DNA from: JALSRD01 sp964476595
GTDB taxonomy: Bacteria > Desulfobacterota > Desulfobacteria > Desulfobacterales > JALSRD01
NCBI GenBank assembly: GCA_964476595.1
Contig: CAYZCL010000123.1
Location: forward strand, 1 to 64,000
Reading direction: 5' to 3'
Length of the DNA stretch: 64,000 bases
This document shows positions 49,639-59,024 of the stretch, piece after piece (the stretch's first letter is position 1; each line of letters starts with the position of its first letter). Position numbers and translations under genes: made by a program. Under the pieces are notes generated by a model, which did no database searches, was not told the origin of the DNA, and worked only from the letters and a program-made list of their open reading frames with translations.

Positions 49639-52573
49639 GCGGACGGGACGGCGTTGCGGCGGCGCACTCCCTTCGACGCCGCTTGAGTTCGGTCCCCACG
49701 GCGGTGGCGATGTTCTTGAGCAGGTAAGGCTTTTTGACGTAGGTGCCGACGCCCAGCCGTTGGGCCTCTTTCACCCGCTTGGACTCCGAAAAGCCGCTGA
49801 CGATGATGGCCTTCTGGCCGGGCCGGATCTTCAGGATGCGACGGTAGGTCTCGAGCCCGTCGATGCCCGGCACCATGATCATATCCAGCACGATCAGGTC
49901 GACATCGTGGCTGCGCAGGTATTTGACCGCCGCCTCGCCGCTGGAGACCGCCGATACCCGGTAGCCCAACTGGGTGAGCATACTGGCGGCGATCTCCCGC
50001 TGGTCTTCCATGTCGTCGACCACCAGGATGGATTCCCCCTTTCCCCGGTACTCCCCGACGGAAAAACCCTGCTCCATGTCCAGGGGCTTTTCACGCGTGG
50101 CGGGCAGGTAGATGGAAAAAGTCGTCCCCTCGCCCTCCCGGCTGTCGATGTCGATGTAGCCGTCGTGGTCCTGTATGGTGCCCCACACCACCGCCATCCC
50201 CAGGCCTGTCCCGCTTCGGCCCATCACCTTCTTGGTGTAGAACGGCTCGAAAATGCGCGACATGTCGTCGCGGGAAATACCGATGCCGGTGTCGGAGACG
50301 GTCAGCAGGATGTAATCCCCCTCCTTGAGGTGGTGCGACAGCGGAGAGGCGGCGTCCACATAGGCGTTGCACGTGCGGATGGCGATGGTCCCCCCGTCGG
50401 GCATGGCCTCGGCGGCATTGGAGACCAGGTTCATGAGGGTCTTGGACAGGTGGACGGGCGAACCCTTGACGGACAGCAGTTCCTCTTCCAGGCGCGTTTC
50501 GACGGAAACCCCCGGGTGGTGCTGTTCCAGGTCCCTGAACTCCGGACTGCTGAGATAATCCGACACGATGGCGTTGACGTCGACGACCTCGGTCACCGCC
50601 ACGCCCCTCCTGGCGAGGGTAAGCAGGTCCTGTACGATCCGGGCGGCCTTTTCGCCGGATTTCTGAATGGTCATGAGCGGCTTTTCCAGAGAACTGCCCT
50701 CCGGCAGCTGCATGAGCAGCAGTTCCGGATAACTCACCAGGCCCGCCAGGATGTTGTTCAGGTCGTGGGCCACGCCCCCCGCCAGGGTGCCGATGGCCTC
50801 CATCTTCTCGGCCCGCTGGAGGCGCAGGGACAGCTCCTGGCGGGCCTTCTCGGCGGCCTTGAGCTCGGTCACGTCGTTTCCAATGCACAGGATTTCGGTC
50901 AGCTTTCCGTCCGGGGAAAAAATCGGTTTGTAGGTCCAGGTGATCCAGAGCTTGCGGTTTTCGCGGGTGCGCACTTCCTCCTCGCGTGCCACCCTTTTCT
51001 CCGGATCGAGGCTGATGTCACTGACGAGTGCGCGGAAGTTCTCCCTGGCGTCCTCGGTCGGCTCGGAGATAGTGTCCAGGATGCTTTTGCCCAGCAGTTC
51101 GATTTCGCTGTAACCCAGCAGTTTCTGAGCGAATTCATTCAGGAAATTGATGTGGCCGGTGGTGTCGATACGCAGGATGATGCTGTTGGCGTTCTCCACC
51201 AGTTCCCGGTATTTGCGCTCGTTCTCCTTGACCTGGTGAAAGGCGCGTGCATTGATGATGCTGACGGCGGTCTGGGAGGCGATCCCCACCAGCAGGCTCA
51301 TGTCCGTCTGCATCAGGGGGCGTCGGGAGTGGACATTGTCGACGCACAGCAGCCCCAGGGATTCTTTTTCGTAGATGATGGGCACCGACAGCAGGGAACC
51401 GATTTTCAGGTCTTCGGCGAGCCGCACACTGCGCGGGGACAGGTCTTTGACTTTCTCCTGCATGTCGTTGATCAGAATGGGCTTCTGCTCACGAAAGGCC
51501 AGCACCAGCGGGCCCCTGGATTCTTTTTTACTCAGGTCGAACTGGGCCTTCTGCAGGATGCGCTCCTGTTTTTCGGTGTAGCCGTATCCGCACTTGAACA
51601 TCAGCCGCGTACGGTCGCGGTTCACCAGCCAGATGGCCCCGCGATCGAAGTCCAACCGTTTTTCGGTGATCCGCATGACCTCCTGCAGGAGCCGGTCCAC
51701 ATCTGAGAATCGCGATATGGCCTGTCCGGTCTCCTGGATCAGCAAGGCGTTGTTGTAACGGATGTTCATCTCCTCGAGGTGCGCGGCGGCGACGTCCCCC
51801 TGCTTCTTCAGGGTGTCGGCCAGGCTGTCCTTTTCCATCTTCAGCGAGACCAGCGAAAGCCCCAGGCACAAGATGGCGTCCGCCAGCAAGACGTGCACGA
51901 AGCTGCGCAGGGGCAGGAGAAAAAACAGCGCCGCCATTGTCACGAGGCTTGCCAGGATGGTGACATTGCGGATCTGCCGCCAGCGGCCGAACTGGGTTTC
52001 TTCCCACTGTACGAGGTAGCGGCAGTGCTTGTCTCCGCGGTGAAAGCACTCGGGGTGCTCGAGTTTGGCGAACCGGTTGGTGAAGAGGGTCGCCAGGGAT
52101 TCGAAAGATCCCATCCGGTTTTCGCACTGGTAGGGTTTTTCGGCGACGCCGGGCGCCGGCGTGGCGATGATCTCCACCTTGCGCGGACCGATCCTGGTGG
52201 TCTGCACGCTGGCCCCCCGGCTCATGATGCTGTATATCTTTCCCATCAGCCGGTAGGCGGCGCTGGGATTCACGAATCCCAGCGCATACTCCCGCAGGGC
52301 ACCGATTCCCTTGGACGAGGTGGTGTACTGGCCGGCTTCCCTGGCGATGTCGGGGTTTCCGGTGGCGGCGAGTGCCGCCTCCTGAAAGGCATCCACCTGT
52401 TCCTGTGTGAACCAGTGAGCCGGGTCTTCCATCTCGTAGCGGGTCATGCCGGCCCGGGATAGGATCGTGTCCACATCGACCCGGGGGTAGCGGTAGCCCA
52501 GGTACTCGGTGTAGATCTTGATGATCCTGCTGTTGTAGAGCCGGTGCTGGTCTTTCATCTCTTCCTGTCTCAT
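49631..52573 (-). CDS. Hybrid histidine kinase with V4R-like, GAF and PAS input domains
   Basis: The 980-residue protein reads from the N terminus: a sensory region (about 1-195) ending in a V4R-like HPECFHRGDKHCRY segment; two membrane helices (about 203-222 and 226-246); a GAF domain (about 285-445); a PAS domain (about 455-575); a HisKA domain with the phospho-accepting His in GGVAHDLNNIL (near 605); a HATPase domain with N box NLVSNAAEA and GTGLGMAVVWGT; and a receiver domain (about 850-970) with the phospho-acceptor Asp in DLIVLDM. It is probably a redox- or ligand-sensing hybrid kinase whose partner output protein is not in the window. It converges on, and overlaps, the tandem USP gene. 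Confidence 0.9.
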   Translation of the reverse strand: MRQEEMKDQHRLYNSRIIKIYTEYLGYRYPRVDVDTILSRAGMTRYEMEDPAHWFTQEQVDAFQEAALAATGNPDIAREAGQYTTSSKGIGALREYALGFVNPSAAYRLMGKIYSIMSRGASVQTTRIGPRKVEIIATPAPGVAEKPYQCENRMGSFESLATLFTNRFAKLEHPECFHRGDKHCRYLVQWEETQFGRWRQIRNVTILASLVTMAALFFLLPLRSFVHVLLADAILCLGLSLVSLKMEKDSLADTLKKQGDVAAAHLEEMNIRYNNALLIQETGQAISRFSDVDRLLQEVMRITEKRLDFDRGAIWLVNRDRTRLMFKCGYGYTEKQERILQKAQFDLSKKESRGPLVLAFREQKPILINDMQEKVKDLSPRSVRLAEDLKIGSLLSVPIIYEKESLGLLCVDNVHSRRPLMQTDMSLLVGIASQTAVSIINARAFHQVKENERKYRELVENANSIILRIDTTGHINFLNEFAQKLLGYSEIELLGKSILDTISEPTEDARENFRALVSDISLDPEKRVAREEEVRTRENRKLWITWTYKPIFSPDGKLTEILCIGNDVTELKAAEKARQELSLRLQRAEKMEAIGTLAGGVAHDLNNILAGLVSYPELLLMQLPEGSSLEKPLMTIQKSGEKAARIVQDLLTLARRGVAVTEVVDVNAIVSDYLSSPEFRDLEQHHPGVSVETRLEEELLSVKGSPVHLSKTLMNLVSNAAEAMPDGGTIAIRTCNAYVDAASPLSHHLKEGDYILLTVSDTGIGISRDDMSRIFEPFYTKKVMGRSGTGLGMAVVWGTIQDHDGYIDIDSREGEGTTFSIYLPATREKPLDMEQGFSVGEYRGKGESILVVDDMEDQREIAASMLTQLGYRVSAVSSGEAAVKYLRSHDVDLIVLDMIMVPGIDGLETYRRILKIRPGQKAIIVSGFSESKRVKEAQRLGVGTYVKKPYLLKNIATAVGTELKRRRRECAAATPSRPLS

Positions 52574-52630
52574 GGTTAGGAAGGCTCGCTGTGTCTGTCG
52601 ATTTTAAGGTTGAAGTTCCGGCGCGAGAGA

Positions 52631-52674
52631 CATATCATGCTGGTGTCATACAGCCATATCATGTTGATGTCATA
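52631..52674. repeat. Two tandem 20-mers between the kinase and methyltransferase genes
   Basis: The 20-mers at 52631-52650 and 52655-52674 agree at 18 of 20 positions (differences at positions 10 and 13) and recur with a 24-base period. They lie in the divergent space between the histidine kinase and methyltransferase genes, 49 bases before the latter's ATG. Each contains CATATCATG and TGTCATA, so a repeated binding site for a regulator is likely; the regulator is unknown. Confidence 0.6.
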
Positions 52675-52722
52675 ATGATAAACAAAAATTTCTTCCCTTT
52701 CCAGAAAGAAAATGAGGCCTAA

Positions 52723-53526
52723 ATGGTGGAATCCTACCTGATGGAGAGCCCCGATGAAGCGATCCGCCTGGAGTTGAAAACCGATCCCGAGGCCGTTCGG
52801 AGCCAGGCACGGTGGTGTGGGGTGAAAGAGGGCATGAAGGTGCTGGACGCCGGATGCGGTCCCGGTACGGTGACCCGCATTCTGCACGCCATGGTGGAAC
52901 CTTCGGGGAGCATCACGGGGATCGACTGCTCAGAGGGACGCCTCGCCTATGCGCAGGAACGCAGCACGGACTGTGAGGGGATCGAATTCGTGAAGCACAA
53001 CATTTGCGAACCCTTCCCCTATCGCGGAGAATTCGATCTCGTGTGGGTCCGTTTCGTGCTGGAATATTTCCGAAACGATCTCTCCCGCATCGTCGCCAAC
53101 CTTTCCGAGACGTTGAAACCGGGTGGCACACTCTGCCTGCTGGACCTGGACAACAACTGCCTAAACCACTTCCCGTTGCCCGAAAAGATGGCCGTGGTGC
53201 TGCCGAACATATTGAAGCTGCTGGAAGAGAAACACAATTTCGACCCGTTCGTGGGCCGCAAACTCTACACCCTGCTCTACGACCTGGGGTATGAAAACAT
53301 CGAGGTGGAGATCCGGGCCCACCACCTGATTTACGGCCGCCTGATGGATCGCGATTTTTTCAACTGGATGAAAAAAATCGAAATGATCACCGGCCGGGAG
53401 AAAAAACTGTTCGACGGCTACCCAGGGGGGGTGGAGGGGTTTTTCAAGGACTTTCAGAAATTCTTCCTGGATCCGCGGCGTTTCACCTACACGCCCCTGG
53501 TCATGTGCAAGGGGACCAAACCATAG
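52723..53526 (+). CDS. Class I SAM-dependent methyltransferase
   Basis: The 267-residue protein has a Rossmann-type methyltransferase core with motif I VLDAGCGPGTVTRIL at about residues 40-54, acidic loop GIDCSEGRLAYA, motif post-I around CEPFPYRGEFDLVWVRF, and motif IV LKPGGTLCLLDLD. The C-terminal 100 residues form an alpha-helical cap. The substrate is not recognisable. AGG lies seven bases before the ATG. It is divergent from the hybrid histidine kinase and may be controlled by the tandem repeats upstream. Confidence 0.88.
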   Translation: MVESYLMESPDEAIRLELKTDPEAVRSQARWCGVKEGMKVLDAGCGPGTVTRILHAMVEPSGSITGIDCSEGRLAYAQERSTDCEGIEFVKHNICEPFPYRGEFDLVWVRFVLEYFRNDLSRIVANLSETLKPGGTLCLLDLDNNCLNHFPLPEKMAVVLPNILKLLEEKHNFDPFVGRKLYTLLYDLGYENIEVEIRAHHLIYGRLMDRDFFNWMKKIEMITGREKKLFDGYPGGVEGFFKDFQKFFLDPRRFTYTPLVMCKGTKP

Positions 53527-53610
53527 ACGGGCACACCGTTTCTCAACCGCCGTGCATTGCCCATCCGCTCCGGAAATCCCGGCGTCCGAGGCCCGCGAAT
53601 CCGGCCGGTG

Positions 53611-55713
53611 TCAGAGTTTCAACTTGCCGTTGGTGAACTCCATGAACCGGTCCCCGCTGGAAGGCAGGTTGAGCACCCAGAAAACGTACTTCTTGTCGAA
53701 AGGGACCCCGGCTTTCTCGGCCCACGAGACGGGAAAGGTGAGCACCGGCAGTACGTAGTCCTCGTAACCGGTCATCAGGCTGCGGGTCACCTTCTCCAGC
53801 GTGGCCCAATCGGCCATATCCTCCCGGATCACCAGGACCTGGATGCAGTTCAGAAATCCTGAGAAATTCAGCCCCGGGTCGGCATGGTGCAGGATGCACA
53901 CGGCCACCAGCTTCCCGTCGCGCTTGAGGGCCCGGCACTCGATCCTGCGTCCGATGCCGCTGTTTTGATAATGTTTCTCCAGTTCCTCCGAGGCCTTCCG
54001 GGGTTTCGTGACCCCCAGCGCATCGATCCCCAGACCGCCCCATTTCCGTTGGTACCAGCGGTCGGTCTCCCGCTTGTCGGCCTCGGAAAGGGGGGACAGT
54101 TCCCAGCCTGCGGGGATGTCGCCGTCGCCGGGCCGCTTTCTCAGCGTCATGTAGGTCCATTGGTCCTGGGTGCAGCCCTGCCGGTCGTCGAGCGCCTCGG
54201 CAAAGCCCCCGAAAACCTGTTTCGGAAAGCGATTGTCCGGACGGTAATAACAGACTGCGTAGTCGATGTTCAGGGAAGGGTAACGGTGCATGTCGTTCAG
54301 GAAATACATGGCGTGCTTGAGCACCGTCAGGCCGCCCCTGGGGTTTTCGGCGGTGCGGGCGGCGTGGTGGTGCACCATCCAGGCCCGGTGGTAGGCGTGC
54401 ACCAGGCTGATGTGGGCCAGGATCCTGCCGTGTTCCTCGAAAATGAAATACTTGGAGATGTCCGGGTTGCGTGTCAGGAGTTTTTGGTGGGTTTCCAGGA
54501 ACTGCTCTCTCTGGCTCTGGATGTAAGCGTACTTGTCGGGGTAGATGAACCCGGTGGCAAAAAAGAAATCCCACAGGGCCTCCACGTCGGCCCCTTCGGA
54601 GATGAAACTGTGGGAATCCATGGAGCGACAGATGACCTGGCTCAAACGGGTGTAGCCCGGCAGGTCGATGTCCAGCAGGCACAGGCCGAAGCACAGGACG
54701 TCCGGCGTTTCGTCTTCCCGCTCGTAAATCACCTGTACCTTGCAACGGATCGGTCCGGTTCCCGGCAGGTGGATGCGTGCGTCGGGGATGATCAATCCCG
54801 GCACGAGAACCGCCTCGTCCCTGCGCTCACGCACGGAAAAGCCGGAGGAGGAGATCTCGCAGGTGTGGATCTGGACCCCTTTTCCCGAAATGGGGTGCCG
54901 GAAGCTGATGGCCGGAGGGGGATCCAGGTGCACGCGCGGATTGCGAACCCGTCTTTTCCGGTACCTCTCGATCGTGTCACTGGACAGTTTGACCACCAGC
55001 CCGGTTTTCCCGTCGCGCTTCCACCGGCGGATCAGGCTGCACGTGGATTCCAGGAGCACGCAGCCCTGTTTCTGCAGCGTCAGGGTCATCGGCTTCTCGA
55101 CGGCCGATGCGTCCGGATCGCCGCCGGCCAGTTCGAGGTGGTACGCCTTGCGGTTGAAATCCAGCAGCATTCCGCAGTAAGTGCTTCCCCCCGCCGTGAG
55201 GCGGATCTCGACTTGCGCCGCCCGGAAACGTCGTCTCCGGCGCCGCCCCAGCAGGAAAGCCTTGCCTACAAGTTTGAGGACCATTTTGTCCCCGTCGACG
55301 GACATCAGCACCACCGGTGCGATGAGCACCTGCTTGCCGTCCTCGATGAGCACGTGCTGCGGAACGGCCGAGGGGATGCTCTGCAGGATAGCGGCATCTT
55401 CCAGCCTGCAGGCGAATATGCCGTCCCGGCAGGGTTCCGGGATGGCCGCCACCAGTTCATGGTCCGATTCCTGGGGGTCGCTGAAATGCAGCAGAACCCG
55501 ATCGTCGCTGAAGTGCAGGTAGTTGATCAGGTTCGCCACGAACTCGGGTTTGCGGCGCTTGGGCTTGAAAGGGATCTGGTTCTCGGATTTGAAAAGCCAG
55601 AGAACGTCGCGGAAGTTCTGCCTTACGGGTAGTGGTTGTGGCTGTGGTATCATATTAAGAGAATCGGCATTCGCTGTCAGATTCTTTAACACCTTACCCC
55701 GAGAGGACATCAA
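53611..55713 (-). CDS. PilZ domain protein with GNAT-like C-terminal region
   Basis: The 700-residue cytoplasmic protein has a beta-rich N-terminal part and a PilZ-like segment at about 255-345 (RKRRVRNPR then CEISSSGFSVRE, resembling the RxxxR and D/N-x-S-x-x-G motifs that bind cyclic di-GMP, with Glu in place of Asp/Asn). A second folded region follows at about 440-700. That region looks GNAT-like (conserved GRILAHISLVHAYHRAWMVHH; and near the end EVTRSLMTGYEDYVLPVLTFPVSWAEKAG). So it may be a c-di-GMP-regulated acetyltransferase or other surface-linked enzyme. The ATG at 55713 lacks a ribosome binding site; Met at about 55653 is an alternative start. Confidence 0.65.
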   Translation of the reverse strand: MMSSRGKVLKNLTANADSLNMIPQPQPLPVRQNFRDVLWLFKSENQIPFKPKRRKPEFVANLINYLHFSDDRVLLHFSDPQESDHELVAAIPEPCRDGIFACRLEDAAILQSIPSAVPQHVLIEDGKQVLIAPVVLMSVDGDKMVLKLVGKAFLLGRRRRRRFRAAQVEIRLTAGGSTYCGMLLDFNRKAYHLELAGGDPDASAVEKPMTLTLQKQGCVLLESTCSLIRRWKRDGKTGLVVKLSSDTIERYRKRRVRNPRVHLDPPPAISFRHPISGKGVQIHTCEISSSGFSVRERRDEAVLVPGLIIPDARIHLPGTGPIRCKVQVIYEREDETPDVLCFGLCLLDIDLPGYTRLSQVICRSMDSHSFISEGADVEALWDFFFATGFIYPDKYAYIQSQREQFLETHQKLLTRNPDISKYFIFEEHGRILAHISLVHAYHRAWMVHHHAARTAENPRGGLTVLKHAMYFLNDMHRYPSLNIDYAVCYYRPDNRFPKQVFGGFAEALDDRQGCTQDQWTYMTLRKRPGDGDIPAGWELSPLSEADKRETDRWYQRKWGGLGIDALGVTKPRKASEELEKHYQNSGIGRRIECRALKRDGKLVAVCILHHADPGLNFSGFLNCIQVLVIREDMADWATLEKVTRSLMTGYEDYVLPVLTFPVSWAEKAGVPFDKKYVFWVLNLPSSGDRFMEFTNGKLKL

Positions 55714-55872
55714 AACAGCCGAAATATGTTTTGAGTCGGCATGTTACTGTTGACAACCTAATTGACACATTAGAAAATGTCAACAATCTGCCGTAAAAAA
55801 AACAGGAAGTGCGCTATTTTTCCGACAGCGATTCTGGCGAGGCCGCTCCGCTTCCACCGGCCCCGCCCGGCC

Positions 55873-56607
55873 TCACATGCGCACCGGCACGGGCCGGCGA
55901 ATGCGGATCTTCTCGAAATCGATGGCCACATCGTATACCAGGATCTCGACCCCGTTTTCCACGGCGCGGCGCAGCTCGCGACCATAGGCGGCGTCGATGT
56001 GGTCGGCCGGCTGAAAAAACGCGGCGTCCATGCGCTGGACGAGGTAGAAAATCACGCTGCGGAACCCTTCGGCCGCCAGCTTCTGCAGCGCCTGGAGATG
56101 TTTCAGCCCCCTGGCGGTCACCGCGTCGGGGAAGCAGGCCTTCCCATCGGTAACCAGCGTGCAGTTCTTGACCTCCACGAAACAGGTCCTGCGCCCGTCT
56201 TGCTCCAGCACCATGTCCAGGCGGGTGTGGCGGCCGGTCCTGACCTCCCGCCTCAGGCTTCCGTAACCGACCAGCTCCGGCACCCGGCCGCCGCCGACGC
56301 CCAGCTGCACCAGACGGTTGGGGACCTGGGTGTTGACCCCTACCAGCGAAGTGGGCATATCGATGATCTGCCAGGTGTACTTGAGCTTGCGGCGGGGGTC
56401 GTCATGGTGGGAAACGTACACCGGGCGGCCCGGCTGGGCGCAGGCCAGCATGGAGCCGGAGTTGGGGCAGTGGGCGGTAACGGTGGCGCCGTCTTCCAGT
56501 TCGACATCCGCTAGAAAACGCTTGTAGCGCCGGATCAGCCTGCCCGCCAGCAGCGGCGGCCAGCGATGAAAATCTTCTTCCCGCCTCGGTTCGCCTGTAC
56601 CCCTCAC
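55873..56607 (-). CDS. sfsA: DNA/RNA nuclease SfsA
   Basis: The 244-residue protein matches SfsA along its length: RRYKRFLADVELEDG near the N terminus, then VTAHCPNSGSM, the SLRREVRTGRHTRLDMVLEQDG segment, and the nuclease-type FVEVKNCTLV and FPDAVTARGLKHL motifs. It is a small sugar-fermentation-stimulation family nuclease. GTG is the start, with GAGGAGG upstream. It stands divergent from serA. Confidence 0.94.
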   Translation of the reverse strand: MRGTGEPRREEDFHRWPPLLAGRLIRRYKRFLADVELEDGATVTAHCPNSGSMLACAQPGRPVYVSHHDDPRRKLKYTWQIIDMPTSLVGVNTQVPNRLVQLGVGGGRVPELVGYGSLRREVRTGRHTRLDMVLEQDGRRTCFVEVKNCTLVTDGKACFPDAVTARGLKHLQALQKLAAEGFRSVIFYLVQRMDAAFFQPADHIDAAYGRELRRAVENGVEILVYDVAIDFEKIRIRRPVPVRM

Positions 56608-56723
56608 CGTTTTCCTCCTCTCCTGTCCGCCCGGTTCTCACATGTGCCTGATTTCTACCGGAAAGCATCGCAGCGGGTCAAGGCCATTCGGATCCTGCGC
56701 CGGCGCACCGCCCGGCTTTCCCC

Positions 56724-56751
56724 TTGACATTAAAACAGAAATCAGTAAATT
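56724..56751 (+). promoter_or_regulatory. sigma-70 promoter of serA
   Basis: A perfect -35 TTGACA (56724-56729) is 16 bases upstream of TAAATT (56746-56751), an acceptable -10 (4 of 6). It lies about 100 bases before the serA GTG start. No operator was recognised. Confidence 0.45.
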
Positions 56752-56855
56752 ACGGGAAAAAAAGAACTTCCTGGTGAGACGGCCGCCGTGGAGACCGCCT
56801 CAACCCGCTGCCGGATGATTGGCTCACAACACCACTTACTCGAAGGAGGCGTGCC

Positions 56856-58436
56856 GTGAAAGTTCTGATCAGCGACAACCTGGGGGAAATCGGCATTCAG
56901 ATGCTGCAGCGCGAAGAGGGCATCGAGGTCGACGTCAAAACGGGCCTGGCGCCCGAGGCGCTCAAGGCGGAGATCGCGCCGTACCACGGTCTGGTGATCC
57001 GCTCCGCCACCAAGGTGACCGCAGACCTGCTGGATGCGGCCGAAAATCTGAAGATCATCGGACGGGCCGGCATCGGCCTGGACAACGTGGACATTCCGGC
57101 GGCCACCAAGCGCGGCATCGTGGTCATGAACACGCCGGGCGGCAACGTGGTCACCACGGCCGAGCACACCATCGCCATGATGATGGCGCTGACCCGCAAC
57201 ATCCCCCGGGGAACGGCCACCCTCAAGGCCGGCAAGTGGGAGAAGAAGAAGCTCCAGGGGCGCGAGCTGTTCAACAAGACCCTGGGAGTCATCGGTTTCG
57301 GCAAGATCGGGTCCATCGTGGCCGATCGCGCCCGGGGGTTGAAGATGAAGGTCATCGTCCACGATCCCTTCGTCAACCCGGACCAGATCGAAAAGGCCGG
57401 TTTCCGACCCGTCGAAATGGCCGAGCTGCTGGAGACTTCCGACTATATCACGGTGCACGTCCCCAAGCTCAAGGAAACCCACGGCATTCTCAACCACGAC
57501 TCCTTCGAACACGTCAAGGAGGGCGTCATGGTGATCAACTGCGCACGGGGCGGCATCGTGGACGAGAAGGCGCTTTATGACGCCATCGTCTCCGGCCGCG
57601 TGGCCGGCGCGGCGCTGGACGTTTTCGAGACCGAGCCCCCGGGCGACAACCCGCTGCTCAAACTCGACCAGGTCATCTGCACCCCGCACCTGGGCGCCTC
57701 CACCCGCGAAGCCCAGTCCAACGTGGCGGCCGCCGTGGCCGAGCAGATGATCGCCTTTCTCAAGGAGGGCACCATCATCAACGCCGTCAACGTGCCGTCG
57801 GTGACCGGCGAACTGCTGGAAAAACTGAGCCCCTTCCTGACCTGCGCCGAAAAGATCGGGGCACTGCAGGCCCAGCTGGTGTGCGGCGCCGTCAAGGAAG
57901 TGGCCATCGAGTACGCCGGCGACTTCCAGGGGCTGGACCTGACGCCCGTCACGGCCGCCGTGCTCAAGGGACTGCTGGCACGGCAAATCAAGGACGACGT
58001 CAACTTCGTCAACGCGCCGGTGCTGGCCAAAGAACGCGGCATCCGCGTGAGCGAAGCCACCACCGGAGAGTCCGAGGACTACCTCAACCTGATTACGGTG
58101 CGGGTCACCACCACCGATATGACCAACTCGGTGGCCGGCACCATCTTCGGCAAGCACAGCCTGCGCATCGTCAAGATCAACACGTTCCGCCTGGAAATGA
58201 TTCCCAGCGGGCACCTGGCGCTGATCCACAACATCGACAAGCCCGGATCCATCGGCCAGATCGGTACGGTGCTGGGCAAACACGACATCAACATCGGCAA
58301 GATGCAGGTCGGCCAGGAGGAGGAAGGCGACCGTAACATCATCTTCCTGAGCACCGACACCCCCATTCCGGCCGATGTACAGGAAGAGCTGCGCCAGCTG
58401 TCGCTGGTGCAGACGGTGACACCGCTGGAGTTCTGA
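56856..58436 (+). CDS. serA: D-3-phosphoglycerate dehydrogenase
   Basis: The 526-residue protein is the long-form phosphoglycerate dehydrogenase that starts serine synthesis. It shows the NAD-binding Rossmann motif GFGKIGS at about 147-153, active-site arginine in CARGGIVDE, the LGASTREAQ segment and the histidine-containing TPHLG. About residues 320-445 form an intervening (ASB-type) domain, and the final 80 residues (LITVRVTTTDM... then GMQVGQEEEGDRNIIFL) form an ACT domain for serine feedback control. GTG is the start codon, behind GGAGG. The DUF1844 gene follows after 34 bases. Confidence 0.95.
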   Translation: MKVLISDNLGEIGIQMLQREEGIEVDVKTGLAPEALKAEIAPYHGLVIRSATKVTADLLDAAENLKIIGRAGIGLDNVDIPAATKRGIVVMNTPGGNVVTTAEHTIAMMMALTRNIPRGTATLKAGKWEKKKLQGRELFNKTLGVIGFGKIGSIVADRARGLKMKVIVHDPFVNPDQIEKAGFRPVEMAELLETSDYITVHVPKLKETHGILNHDSFEHVKEGVMVINCARGGIVDEKALYDAIVSGRVAGAALDVFETEPPGDNPLLKLDQVICTPHLGASTREAQSNVAAAVAEQMIAFLKEGTIINAVNVPSVTGELLEKLSPFLTCAEKIGALQAQLVCGAVKEVAIEYAGDFQGLDLTPVTAAVLKGLLARQIKDDVNFVNAPVLAKERGIRVSEATTGESEDYLNLITVRVTTTDMTNSVAGTIFGKHSLRIVKINTFRLEMIPSGHLALIHNIDKPGSIGQIGTVLGKHDINIGKMQVGQEEEGDRNIIFLSTDTPIPADVQEELRQLSLVQTVTPLEF

Positions 58437-58470
58437 TACGAAAGAGAAAATATCATTCAGGAGCGAAACC

Positions 58471-58929
58471 ATGGCTGAGGAAAAAGAAGAGAAAAAGGAA
58501 TTTGTCGTCAGGGACCGGCGGCTCTTCACCGAGGACGGCCAGCCCCGTTCCGAGGCGGAGAGCCCTGAAGAGAAGCCGGAAGCGTCCCGGCCGGAACCGC
58601 CGCCCGGAGAATCCGAATCCACCGCCCCCGAAAGCAGCGCCGCCGACACGGGCGGTGACGCCCAGGCCGGGCAGATGCCGCCGCTGCCGGAGGTCTCGTT
58701 CGCCACCTTCGTGCTCTCGCTCAATTCGGAGGCCCTGCTGCACCTGGGGATGATCGCCAACCCCACCACCGGCAAGCAGGAAAAGAACCTGCCTCTGGCC
58801 AAGTACACCATCGACACCCTGGGGATGCTGGAGGAAAAAACGCGGGGCAACCTGAGCGACGACGAGGCGGCCATGCTCAAGAACATCCTCTTCGACCTGA
58901 GGATGATCTACGTGCGCGAAACCACCTGA
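58471..58929 (+). CDS. DUF1844 domain-containing protein
   Basis: The 152-residue protein has an acidic, proline-rich flexible N-terminal half and a C-terminal DUF1844 domain (EVSFATFVLSLNSEALLHLGMI, then KQEKNLPLAKYTIDTLGML, and a final ILFDLRMIYV). The function of DUF1844 proteins is unknown; they are widespread in Desulfobacterota and often lie next to housekeeping genes. AGGAGC precedes the ATG. It sits between serA and degQ. Confidence 0.9.
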   Translation: MAEEKEEKKEFVVRDRRLFTEDGQPRSEAESPEEKPEASRPEPPPGESESTAPESSAADTGGDAQAGQMPPLPEVSFATFVLSLNSEALLHLGMIANPTTGKQEKNLPLAKYTIDTLGMLEEKTRGNLSDDEAAMLKNILFDLRMIYVRETT

Positions 58930-59024
58930 GGGGCCGCGCCCCAAGGCGGGGGCAGCTCCTGCTTTTCCCGACGACATCGGCGCCACAGCCCGGACGCCGA
59001 CCGCCATGGAGGAGACGACAGGCG

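Noticed and set aside
52631..52674. A CRISPR array
   Set aside because: Only two units with a four-base gap and no spacers of 30-40 bases; not a CRISPR pattern.
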